NCBI RefSeq assembly: GCF_016805985.1
Contig: NZ_CP017661.1
Location: 1,178,001-1,242,000 of the forward strand
Origin: Microbacterium sp. JZ31
GTDB taxonomy: Bacteria; Actinomycetota; Actinomycetes; Actinomycetales; Microbacteriaceae
Reading direction: 5' to 3'
Length of the DNA stretch: 64,000 bases
The notes beneath the pieces are model-generated. The model was not told the DNA's origin and did no database searches. It saw only the letters and a list, made by a program, of their open reading frames with translations. Positions 26,425 to 34,606 of this stretch are shown in pieces (position 1 is the stretch's first letter; each line of letters opens with the position of its first letter). The position numbers were made by a program, and so were the translations under genes.

Positions 26425-28859
26425 CGCGTCGCCGCCGACGCGGGGAGGGTCACGGCGCCCGCCCCCACCGTCACCTCGTGGCGCTCGCCGCAGTTGCTCA
26501 CCGTGACGCGCGCCGGGGCTGCGCCGGTCGCGTCGTGCGCGGTCACGGCCGTCGGCCGTCCGTCCCGCCAGGCGAGGTCGATCGCGACGCCGCCCCGCGT
26601 GTGCACGCCCCTGATCTCGCCGCTCGGCCACGCGGTCGGCAGGGCCGGAAGCAGGCGGATCGGATCGTCGGCCGTTCCCCGGCCGGATCCGACGAGCATC
26701 TCGGCGATCGCGGCGGTGAAGCCGAAGTTGCCGTCGAGCTGGAACGGCGGATGCGTGGAGAACAGGTTGGGCAGGAGGCCGCCCCAGGCCGATCCATCGA
26801 CGGGGCCGTCGACATCCGGATCGTCCGTGTACGGACGGATGGCCTCGCGGAAGAGGTCGCGAGCCGCCTCGCCGTCGCCGAGCCGTGCCCGCAGCGCGAT
26901 CTTCCACGCCCACGACCAGCCCATGGCGCCGCCGCCGCGCGCGTCGAGGGTCGCCCGCGCGGCCTCGGCGAGCTCGGGCGTGCGCTCGACGTCGATGGTC
27001 GTGAGCGGATACAGCCCGACGAGGTGGGACACGTGGCGGTGGTGCGCGTCCGTCGCGACGACATCGGCGCCCCATTCCGCGACCTGGCCCGCGGGGGCGG
27101 TCCCGCCCGCCGGGACGACGCGCGGCAGCGGGATGCGGGGCAGCGCCGCACGGATCTCCTCGAGCAGCGGATCGCCCTCCGTGCCCGCCGCCGTGCCCGC
27201 GGCGAGGGTGCGCTCGAGCGTCGCGCGGATGAGGGTGAGGTCCATGCCGGTCGACGTGGAGACGGATCCGACGGATCCGTCCGCGCGACGGAACGAGTTC
27301 TCGGGCGAGGTCGCGGGCGAGGTGCCGAGATCGCCCCTGCCGTCCTCCACGAGCCAGTCGAGCGCGAAGGCGCTCGCCCCGCGCAGGAGGGGCAGGATGC
27401 GCTCCGCCAGCTGCGCCCGGTCGCGTCCGTACTCCCACCGCTGCCAGAGGTGATCCGCGAGCCACAGGCCGCCCATCGGCCAGAACGCCCAGGACGTGGC
27501 GCCCTCGCCGGCGCCGACCGGCAGCGCGTAGCCCCATGGGTCGGTGTTGTGGTGCGCGACCCAGCCGCGAGCGCCGTACAGCGCGCGCGCCACCGCCGCA
27601 CCCGACTCGGCGACGCGGTCGATCAGATCGAGCAGCGGCTCGTGCAGCTCGCCCAGCCCGGTGCGCTCGGCGAGCCAGTAGTTCATCTCGGTGTTGATGT
27701 TGATCGTGTAGTTCGACGACCACGGTGGGCGCATCGAGTCGTTCCAGATGCCCTGCAGGTTCGCCGGCGGTGAGCCGGGACGCGAGGAGGAGACGAGCAC
27801 GTAGCGCCCGAAGGCGAACAGCACTTCGGCCATGCGGCGGTCGTCGCCCGAGGCGAGCAGGTCCGCGACGTCGACCGCGCCGCGGGACGCATCGCCGAGG
27901 TGCAGGCGCGCGCGCCCGAGCAGCCGCGTCGCATCCTGTTCGTGACGCGCGGCCAGCACGTCCGGGCCCTCGTCGGCGGCGCGGGTGGCGCGCTCGCGCG
28001 CGAGGGCCGCGAGCTCTGGACGCGCGAGCGCCGGGAGGCGGTTCCACCACCGGCGCGCGCTCGTCTCCGTCGCGAGGACCACCGTGATCCGCCGCGCGCC
28101 CGCGATGCGCAGGTCGGCGTCGCGAGCGGTCACCTCGCCGTCCGTCCGCACGGCGAGCGCGACCGCCGCCGCGGGATCGAAGCCCTCGGACGCGTCGTTC
28201 GCCCACACGTGCGCCGGGGCATTCGGGTGATGGCTCGGCGCACCGTCGACGGGGGCCTGCACCAGCACGTCGATCGCGCCGCTCCCGGCCGCCGTCGCGC
28301 CTGCCGCCGCATCGAGGAGGCGCAGCGGCGAGCGCAGCCGGATGCGCGCCGCGAGCGGAGCGTCCGCCGCGACGTCCACGACGAGCACGCCATCGGGCGC
28401 GGAGGCCCAGGTGCGCCGGCGGATACGCGCGCCGTCGCGGGTGAACGACTCCTCGGCGACCGCCCGGTCCAGGTCGAGCACGCGCTCGTACTCCTGCGCA
28501 TCCACGGCGCCGAGGTCGACCTCCAGGTCGCCGAGCGGCAGGAACTCCTGACTCCACGGCCCCTCGAACGTGCGCAGCAGGCGCTCGACGGTATCGTCGT
28601 CGCCCGCGGCCACCGCGGCGCGCGCCTCCGCGAGGCGTGCGGGGCCCGCGCCCTTCGCGATGACCGACTCCAGCGCACGCGCGGGGCCGTCCGGGGTGCC
28701 CGACCAGACGCTGGAGTCGTTCAGGGCGACGCGTCCCGTCCTGTCCCCGAACACCATGCCGCCGAGCGCGCCATTGCCGATCGGCGCGGCCTCTGTCCAG
28801 TGCGCGGCGGGAGCGGTCCAGCGCAGCCGGAGGCCGTCGGAGCGGTTCGAGGGAGCCAT
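26421..28859 (-). CDS. GH95 alpha-L-fucosidase (or alpha-L-galactosidase)
   Basis: 812 residues without a signal peptide. The GH95 signatures are SSNYTININTEMNYW (about 380-395), which supplies the activating asparagines, and FQLDGNFG with catalytic Asp709. The enzyme inverts and removes alpha-1,2-linked L-fucose from galactose; some members prefer L-galactose. ATG at 28859 chosen; GTG at 28868 is equally possible. Its promoter overlaps that of the divergent GH36 gene. A downstream fucose-oxidation-like operon in this window favours fucose as product. Confidence 0.9.
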   Translation of the reverse strand: MAPSNRSDGLRLRWTAPAAHWTEAAPIGNGALGGMVFGDRTGRVALNDSSVWSGTPDGPARALESVIAKGAGPARLAEARAAVAAGDDDTVERLLRTFEGPWSQEFLPLGDLEVDLGAVDAQEYERVLDLDRAVAEESFTRDGARIRRRTWASAPDGVLVVDVAADAPLAARIRLRSPLRLLDAAAGATAAGSGAIDVLVQAPVDGAPSHHPNAPAHVWANDASEGFDPAAAVALAVRTDGEVTARDADLRIAGARRITVVLATETSARRWWNRLPALARPELAALARERATRAADEGPDVLAARHEQDATRLLGRARLHLGDASRGAVDVADLLASGDDRRMAEVLFAFGRYVLVSSSRPGSPPANLQGIWNDSMRPPWSSNYTININTEMNYWLAERTGLGELHEPLLDLIDRVAESGAAVARALYGARGWVAHHNTDPWGYALPVGAGEGATSWAFWPMGGLWLADHLWQRWEYGRDRAQLAERILPLLRGASAFALDWLVEDGRGDLGTSPATSPENSFRRADGSVGSVSTSTGMDLTLIRATLERTLAAGTAAGTEGDPLLEEIRAALPRIPLPRVVPAGGTAPAGQVAEWGADVVATDAHHRHVSHLVGLYPLTTIDVERTPELAEAARATLDARGGGAMGWSWAWKIALRARLGDGEAARDLFREAIRPYTDDPDVDGPVDGSAWGGLLPNLFSTHPPFQLDGNFGFTAAIAEMLVGSGRGTADDPIRLLPALPTAWPSGEIRGVHTRGGVAIDLAWRDGRPTAVTAHDATGAAPARVTVSNCGERHEVTVGAGAVTLPASAATR

Positions 28860-28897
28860 CGTCCTCACTTCTCTCAGGGCACGGCGGTGTGCTCGCC

Positions 28898-28937
28898 TTG
28901 CTCCGTCAGCGTAGGATCAGTAAGTTTCTGCTGTCAA
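28898..28937. promoter_or_regulatory. Overlapping divergent promoters of GH95 and GH36 with a central dyad
   Basis: Toward GH95: -35 TTGACA (complement 28932-28937), 18-bp spacer, -10 TACGCT (complement 28908-28913). Toward GH36: -35 TTGCTC (28898-28903), 17-bp spacer, -10 TAAGTT (28921-28926). The near-perfect dyad CAGTAAGTTTCTG (28918-28930) lies in both, so one bound regulator could control both directions. Confidence 0.7.
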
Positions 28938-28961
28938 TAAAATCGAGGCGAGGTGGTCACG

Positions 28962-31144
28962 ATGTCCGCTCAGGCGGGATACGCGGTGCTGCGAGCATCA
29001 GGGGTGTCGCTCCTGCTGGATCTGACGGGCGAGACGCCCGCCGTCCTGCACTGGGGTCAAGACCTGGGCCCGCTCGACGCCGGGGGAGTGGCCGCCCTGC
29101 GAGCCGCGGGAGCGACCGCGCGGGTGGCGAACTCCCCGGAGACGTCGCGCGCCGTGACCGTGCTGCCCTTGGAGCGCGACACCTGGTCGGGCCTGCCTGG
29201 ACTGGAGGGGCACCGCGGCGGTGCGGCGACGACGCCGCGCCCGGTGCTCACGCGCGCCGAGATCGCTCAGGCGGAGGGCGCCGAGGGCGGGACAGTGCGC
29301 TGCACCTTGCACGACCCGATCGGCGACCTCGAGCTGACCCTCGAACTGGAACTGGAGACGACGGGCATCCTGCGCGTGCAGTGGTCCGCGCGCTCGACGG
29401 CCACGGGCGGCGACCCCTACGATCTGTCCCACCTGACGGCGCTCATGCCGATCCCGTCGCGCGCCACCGAGATCCTGGACTTCAGCGGGCGCTGGAGCCG
29501 CGAGCGCGCGCCTCAGCGCCTGCCTCTCGTCGACGGAGCGCACATGCGCGAGGTGCGACGCGGCAAGCCGGGGCTCGATTCTCCCTATCTGCTCGTCGCC
29601 GGCACGCCGGCGTTCGCGCACCGCTCGGGCGAGGTCTGGGCCGCACACGTCGCCTGGAGCGGGGACCAGCGCTGGATCGCTCAGCGCCTGCCCGAGGGCG
29701 CGGGCTCCCTGGCGGCCGTGCTCGGGGCGGTGAGCTGCTGCGCCCGGGCGAGGTGCGCCTCGCGCCGGGCGAGAGCTACGACGCCCCGGCGGTGCTCTTC
29801 GCGTGGTCGGACGCGGGGCTCGACGGCCTCGCGGATCGCTTCCATCGCCGGATGCGCACGCGACGCGGCCGCCGCTCGCCGCAGCCCTTGGTGCTCAACA
29901 CGTGGGAGGCGGTGTACTTCGACCACGACATGGACCGGCTCGGGGAGCTCGTCGACCGCGCCGCCCGGATCGGCGTGGAGCGCATCGTCCTCGACGACGG
30001 CTGGTTCGTCGGCCGTCGCAGCGACCGCGCGGGGCTCGGCGACTGGCAGGTCGATCCCACGGTGTGGCCGGAGGGCCTCGAGCCGTTCGTCACGCGCGTG
30101 CGGGAGGCGGGGATGCAGTTCGGCCTGTGGTTCGAGCCCGAGATGGTCAATCTCGACTCGCACGTCGCGCGCGAGCGGCCGGAGTGGCTGCTCGCCCCGT
30201 CCGACGGGGTCGGCGCCAGCTTCCGCAACCAGTACGTGCTCGACATCGCGAACCCCGACGCGTACGCGTACCTCGTCGATGCCATCTCCCAGCTCGTCGA
30301 GCGTTACGACATCGATTACATCAAGTGGGACCACAACCGGGAGCTGCATGAGGCGGTCGCCCGCGACGCCGGCGGCGACCGCCCGGGGGTGCGGCGTCAG
30401 ACGCTGGCCCTGTACGCGATGCTCGACGAGCTGCACCGCCGCCATCCGGCGCTTGAGATCGAGAGCTGCGCTTCGGGCGGCGGCCGGATCGACCTGGGCG
30501 TCCTCGACCGCACGGAGCGGGTGTGGACGTCCGACTGCAACGACCCCGTGGAGCGGCAGGGTATCCAGCGCTGGAGCGAGCTGCTGGTGCCGCCCGAGCT
30601 GCTCGGATCCCACGTCGGCGCGCCGCGGGCGCACACTACGCACCGGACCACCGACCTCTCCTTCCGGCTCGTGACGACGGCCTTCGCGGCGCCGGGGATC
30701 GAGTGGGACATCACGGAATGCTCGGAGGAGGAGCTGGATCGCCTCGCGGCGTGGGCGGAGTACGTGACGTCGCGACGCGACCTGCTGCACGGCGGTGTGC
30801 GCGTGCACGCCGACCTGCCCGACGCGCAGACGTTGCTGCACGGCACCGTCGCGCAGGACGGGTCGGCTGCGCTGTTCGCATGGGTTCGGCTGGAGACCTC
30901 CGGAGGTCCGCAGGCCGCGCGCGTCCCCTTCCCGGGTCTCGACCGCGATCGGGCGTACGTCGTCCGGGTGCCCGACGCCCTCGGCGCGGCGGCGATCCAC
31001 GGCGACGAGCCGGCGTGGATCGCGCAGGCGCGCGGCCCCGAGGGCTTCCGCGTGCCCGGTGCGGTGCTCGCCGCCGCGGGCCTCACCCTGCCGGTGCTGC
31101 AGCCCGCGTCCGGCATGGTGCTGGAGCTCTCCGCCGTGGACTGA
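28962..31144 (+). pseudogene. GH36 alpha-galactosidase, frameshifted once in a G run
   Basis: Cytoplasmic retaining alpha-galactosidase. The N-terminal beta-sandwich half reads in one frame to about 29722; the catalytic barrel continues in another frame. Adding one G to the run at 29724-29727 restores VLGGGELLRPGEVRL, the family sequence at that point. The nucleophile Asp codon is at 30329-30331 (IKWDHN) and the acid/base Asp at 30533-30535 (TSDCND). Both halves are otherwise clean, about 727 residues when joined. It could be a sequencing undercall, a fresh mutation or a phase-variable tract. ATG 28962 has GAGG 8 nt upstream. Confidence 0.85.
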
Positions 31145-31154
31145 GCCGACCTGG

Positions 31155-31201
31155 CACACGAAAAGCGCCGGCCGCCCTGTGGGCGACCGGCGCTTCGTGT
31201 G
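31155..31201. terminator. Bidirectional terminator between GH36 and GH27
   Basis: 15-bp arms AAGCGCCGG(C)CGCCC with one mismatch around TGT, extended by CACACGAA and CGTGTG. It separates the two convergent genes. Confidence 0.8.
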
Positions 31202-31209
31202 CGCCCGGG

Positions 31210-33732
31210 TCAGCGGGTGAAGGAGAATCCGTCGCTGCGGATCACCCCGTCGCCCGCGTTCTGGACGACGATCCGATGCGTGCCCCGCTTCAGGCCATCG
31301 ACGGAGAACAGCTTCTGCTCCGTGCGGCGCGAGTCGGAGTGCGTGTCGACGGTCTTCGCGAGGCGGCCGTCGACGAACACCTTGACCTTCCCCTGATCGG
31401 GGGCCGTGGGCGCGAGCCATGAGACCGCGGTGCCGGTGAAGGTGAGGTCCGTCCACGCGTCGCCCGTGCCGGTGTGCACGTCGTCGTCGCGGTCGCCGCG
31501 GAACGAGAAGGCGATCGCGGTGTCGCCCTCCGGGAGGGCCGAGAGGAAGGAGCTCTTCAGCACCACCGCGGCGTCGGTGATCGTGTAGTCGGTCCCCTCC
31601 TCGAGCTCGGCCCCGTCCCGCGCGATCGACGCGAGCTCGTCGGCGCCGCGCTCGATGACCACTTCCGTGTCGGGTGCCTTGCCCCGCTCGATCACGACCG
31701 CGTTCGGGACGAGCAGGTTCTGCTGCCTGACCTTCACGGCGTCGAGCAGCATGAAGTCGCCGCTCTTCTTGACCACGCGCAGCGTGTGCGGGCCCTCCTC
31801 CAGATCCGCGATCTCCCACACGACCTGCTGGGACTGGCGCGGCGTGCCGGCGGGCAGCGAGGTGTCCACCGTGGCCTTCAGCTCGTCGTCGAGGTACACC
31901 TCGACCTCGCCCTGAGAGGCGTCCTTCTCGGTGATGTACTGGATCCCCGACCCCGTGAACGGCACCGTGAAGCTCGCGCCGTTCTGCTCGGCGAACGCGA
32001 CGTCGTCGCCGATGTCGCCGAGACCTCGACCCGGTCCGTTCCTGCTCCAGCCGCCCTCGTAGATGATCGATGAATCCGAGTTGTTGAGCGTCGTCAGTCG
32101 CGTGGTGGTGTCGGCGGGAGGCGTGGTGTCACCGCCCGAGGCGACCACCTTCACCGCGAGATCCTGCGTGGTCGCCGTCGCCTGGTCGCCGCCGTTGCGG
32201 CGCCAGTCGCCCTGGTAGCCGATCTGGATCGTGTCGTCGTTGAGCCGCGATGTCGCGCCCTTGGCGGGCGTCACCGTGAGCAGGCGCACCGCGTGAGGCT
32301 GCACCGCCTCCGCCGTGAAGCCGTCGGTGAAGGTCCCGAGGTTCTTGCGGGCCCACACGTCGCGGACCTTCGCCTTGTTCTCGGAGAGGCCGATGGCCTT
32401 CCAGGGGACGGTCATGTCGCGTCCGGTGCGTCCCAGGTTGAACAGCGCCACCGTGTAGCTGCCGTCGTCGTGCAGGGCGTACCAGGTCTGCTGCTGCGTG
32501 CTCATCGACACGGGCCGGGCCGGCGTCGCGGACTGGTTGATCGCGATGACCTCGGGGTTCGTGAGCAGCTCGAGGCCGACCTTGTCGAGCTTCGTCATGT
32601 CGTCGCCCGTGTACATCGGCGCCGCCTGGATCGCCCACAGGGTGGTGGCCGTGCGGCGCTCGTCGATCGTCAGTCCGTTCATGTTGCCGTTGCCGACGTT
32701 CAGAGAGTCGTAGTCGCCGAAGCCGCCGGGGCCGGTCTCGCGCCACCAGGTCGCTGCCTTCGGGAAGAGCCGCGAGATCGTCTCCCAGCTCACCATCGCG
32801 TCTCCCGGCGCATACGCCTCGACGTCCCAGTCGACGCGCCAGCCGTCCGCGTGCTCACGCCAGTAGTCGGAGTATGCCGGGTCGAGCGCCCAGGAGAGCT
32901 CGAACCAGATGCCCCGGCTGTGCAGCGACTTCGACCACGCCGCCACATCGGCGCGGGCGTCGAGCGACAGGTCGCTGATGCCGGACCCGGGCGTGACGCT
33001 GTCGAACTTGACGAAGTCGACGCCCCAGTCCTCCAGCAGCGCGCCGACCGAGTCGACCCACGCGGCCGCGCAGGGGTTCTCGAAGTCCAGTGCGTAGCCG
33101 AGATCCCAGTAGTCCGCCTGCTGCAGCGGCTGCTTCACGATGTCGTGCGTCGTGCAGCCCGGGGCGTCCAGGATCGGCAGTGCCGCCTCGTAGACCTCCG
33201 GCCCGATGCCGGGGATGAAGTAGAGGCCGAACTTCTGCCCGTTGTCGTGGACGTGGTCGATCACGGCTTCGATGCCGTCGGGGAAGTGCTCGGCACTGGG
33301 CTTCGGGCGACCGTGCTCGTCGAAGCCGTCGTTCCAGCCCGCATCGACGTTGATGTGGTCGTAGCCGAACTTCTGCAGCTTGGCGTGCATGGCGTCGGAC
33401 TGCGCCATGAGCTGGGCGGCGTCGATGATGTCGTTCTTCGACGTGTAGACCTGCAGGCTGAAGCTGCTCCAGCCCATGTACGGCGCCGTGGCGAGGTCGC
33501 CCGGCTCCAGGCGGGGCACCGGTGCCGGCGCATCGGACGTGCGCCCGGCCGCGACGGCTGCAGAGGCGATGCTCTCCGTCGGGGCGGACGGGACGCTCTC
33601 GGCCGGTGCGGGCCCGCCGCTCTCGGCGAGGGCGGGCGCCGTCATGCCCAGGGCCACCACGCCGGCGGCGGCGAGCCCGCCGAGCATCTGCCGGAGCAGT
33701 CGCCGGGGCGTGCGGGGGATCGGGGGTGTCAT
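31210..33732 (-). CDS. Secreted GH27 alpha-galactosidase with accessory domains
   Basis: 840 residues. A twin-arginine signal peptide (RTPRRLLRQM then a hydrophobic stretch, cut after about residue 40) exports it folded. The GH27 barrel and C-terminal beta domain span about 85-490, with nucleophile Asp in VKFDSV and the DYDSLNVGNG stretch matching the acid/base region. Then follow a carbohydrate-binding-like domain (about 500-668), an X2/Ig-like module (about 670-745) and another CBM-like domain (750-840). Only this hydrolase of the locus is exported. ATG 33732 has GGAG 6 nt upstream. Beta-L-arabinopyranosidase activity is possible in GH27. Confidence 0.9.
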   Translation of the reverse strand: MTPPIPRTPRRLLRQMLGGLAAAGVVALGMTAPALAESGGPAPAESVPSAPTESIASAAVAAGRTSDAPAPVPRLEPGDLATAPYMGWSSFSLQVYTSKNDIIDAAQLMAQSDAMHAKLQKFGYDHINVDAGWNDGFDEHGRPKPSAEHFPDGIEAVIDHVHDNGQKFGLYFIPGIGPEVYEAALPILDAPGCTTHDIVKQPLQQADYWDLGYALDFENPCAAAWVDSVGALLEDWGVDFVKFDSVTPGSGISDLSLDARADVAAWSKSLHSRGIWFELSWALDPAYSDYWREHADGWRVDWDVEAYAPGDAMVSWETISRLFPKAATWWRETGPGGFGDYDSLNVGNGNMNGLTIDERRTATTLWAIQAAPMYTGDDMTKLDKVGLELLTNPEVIAINQSATPARPVSMSTQQQTWYALHDDGSYTVALFNLGRTGRDMTVPWKAIGLSENKAKVRDVWARKNLGTFTDGFTAEAVQPHAVRLLTVTPAKGATSRLNDDTIQIGYQGDWRRNGGDQATATTQDLAVKVVASGGDTTPPADTTTRLTTLNNSDSSIIYEGGWSRNGPGRGLGDIGDDVAFAEQNGASFTVPFTGSGIQYITEKDASQGEVEVYLDDELKATVDTSLPAGTPRQSQQVVWEIADLEEGPHTLRVVKKSGDFMLLDAVKVRQQNLLVPNAVVIERGKAPDTEVVIERGADELASIARDGAELEEGTDYTITDAAVVLKSSFLSALPEGDTAIAFSFRGDRDDDVHTGTGDAWTDLTFTGTAVSWLAPTAPDQGKVKVFVDGRLAKTVDTHSDSRRTEQKLFSVDGLKRGTHRIVVQNAGDGVIRSDGFSFTR

Positions 33733-33825
33733 CGTGCTCTCCATCCATTTCGGGGGATGCGCGCTGGCCGAGGTGCGGGAACGGCACTGTTCCAGGGCGC
33801 ACGGCGCGTCCCGTCGGGGGAGCAC

Positions 33826-33870
33826 CTTTTTTGACGAGATAAAGTAACCACGCATGCAGGCGTGGTGCAA
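33826..33870 (-). promoter_or_regulatory. Promoter and operator of the GH27 gene
   Basis: Minus strand: -35 TTGCAC (complement 33865-33870), 18-bp spacer, -10 TACTTT (complement 33841-33846). The spacer contains CCACGC-6-GCGTGG (33848-33865), an operator-like palindrome. After the -10 comes CTCGTCAAAAAAGG, which resembles the GTCAA element near the importer and GH36 starts. Confidence 0.65.
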
Positions 33871-33942
33871 GAGGGTGCCGCGGATTGATTGACGCTCGAA
33901 AGAAAGCCTGCGAGGGTGAGGTGACGGACCACGGAGGTACCC

Positions 33943-34548
33943 ATGACAGCGCCCACGCTCGTCTTCGCCGGTGACAGTGTCACGGACGCGGATCGCCGGA
34001 TGGACCCCGCCGGACTCGGTCAGGGCTATGTGCGGCTGCTGGCGGACGACCCGGCACTGGCCGGCGCGCGCGTGGTCAACGCAGGCATCGCGGGGGACCG
34101 CGTGCGGGATCTCCGCGCGCGCTGGTCGGAGGACGTCGCCGTCCACGAGCCCGCGATCGTGAGCGTGCTGATCGGCGTCAACGACATGTGGCGCCGCTTC
34201 GACAGCGACGATCCGACATCCGCCGCCGACTTCGAGCGCGACTATCGCGCGATCCTGGACGGGACGGACGGCGCGCGGCTCGTGCTGATCGAGCCCTTCC
34301 TGCTGGCGGTCCGCGAGGAGCAGGCCGCCTGGCGCGCCGACCTCGAGGAGAAGATCGCGGTCGTGCATGCGCTCGCGGCGGAGCGCGACGCCGTCCTGGT
34401 GCGGGCGGATCGCGAACTCCGCATGCGCGGCGACAACCCCGCACTTGCCGCCGACGGCGTCCATCCCACTGCGCACGGGCATCGCGCGCTCGCCGATCTC
34501 TGGCTGGAGGCCGCGGGCGAGCTCTCGCGGCACATGCCGCGCGCCTGA
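33943..34548 (+). CDS. SGNH/GDSL hydrolase, probable carbohydrate deacetylase
   Basis: 201 residues without a signal peptide. Block I GDSVTD (Ser nucleophile), the Gly of block II, GVND (block III) and DGVHPTAHGH (block V, Asp and His) are all present. Small SGNH proteins in glycan loci usually remove acetyl groups from oligosaccharides. Start supported by GGAGG 5 nt upstream. Divergent from GH27 and convergent with GH38. Confidence 0.9.
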   Translation: MTAPTLVFAGDSVTDADRRMDPAGLGQGYVRLLADDPALAGARVVNAGIAGDRVRDLRARWSEDVAVHEPAIVSVLIGVNDMWRRFDSDDPTSAADFERDYRAILDGTDGARLVLIEPFLLAVREEQAAWRADLEEKIAVVHALAAERDAVLVRADRELRMRGDNPALAADGVHPTAHGHRALADLWLEAAGELSRHMPRA

Positions 34549-34574
34549 TCGCCCGGCGGCCGCGGGCGATCAGG
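34544..34574. terminator. Bidirectional hairpin between SGNH hydrolase and GH38
   Basis: 12-bp perfect arms (34544-34555 and 34563-34574) with a 7-nt loop; the left arm includes the SGNH stop codon. Confidence 0.7.
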
Positions 34575-34606
34575 CCTGTCGGGCTGTCGGTCCTCGGGCT
34601 CGGGCC

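Noticed and set aside
25471..28557. Fusion of the CE7 esterase with upstream sequence in one 1028-codon frame
   Set aside because: The upstream part is a shadow of GH95; the GTG at 26424 in a GTGA overlap is the normal start.
28889..29720. GH36 frame extended upstream to 28889 in the catalytic-domain frame
   Set aside because: That upstream stretch is low-complexity, whereas the other frame gives the proper N-terminal domain; hence a frameshift, not a long gene.
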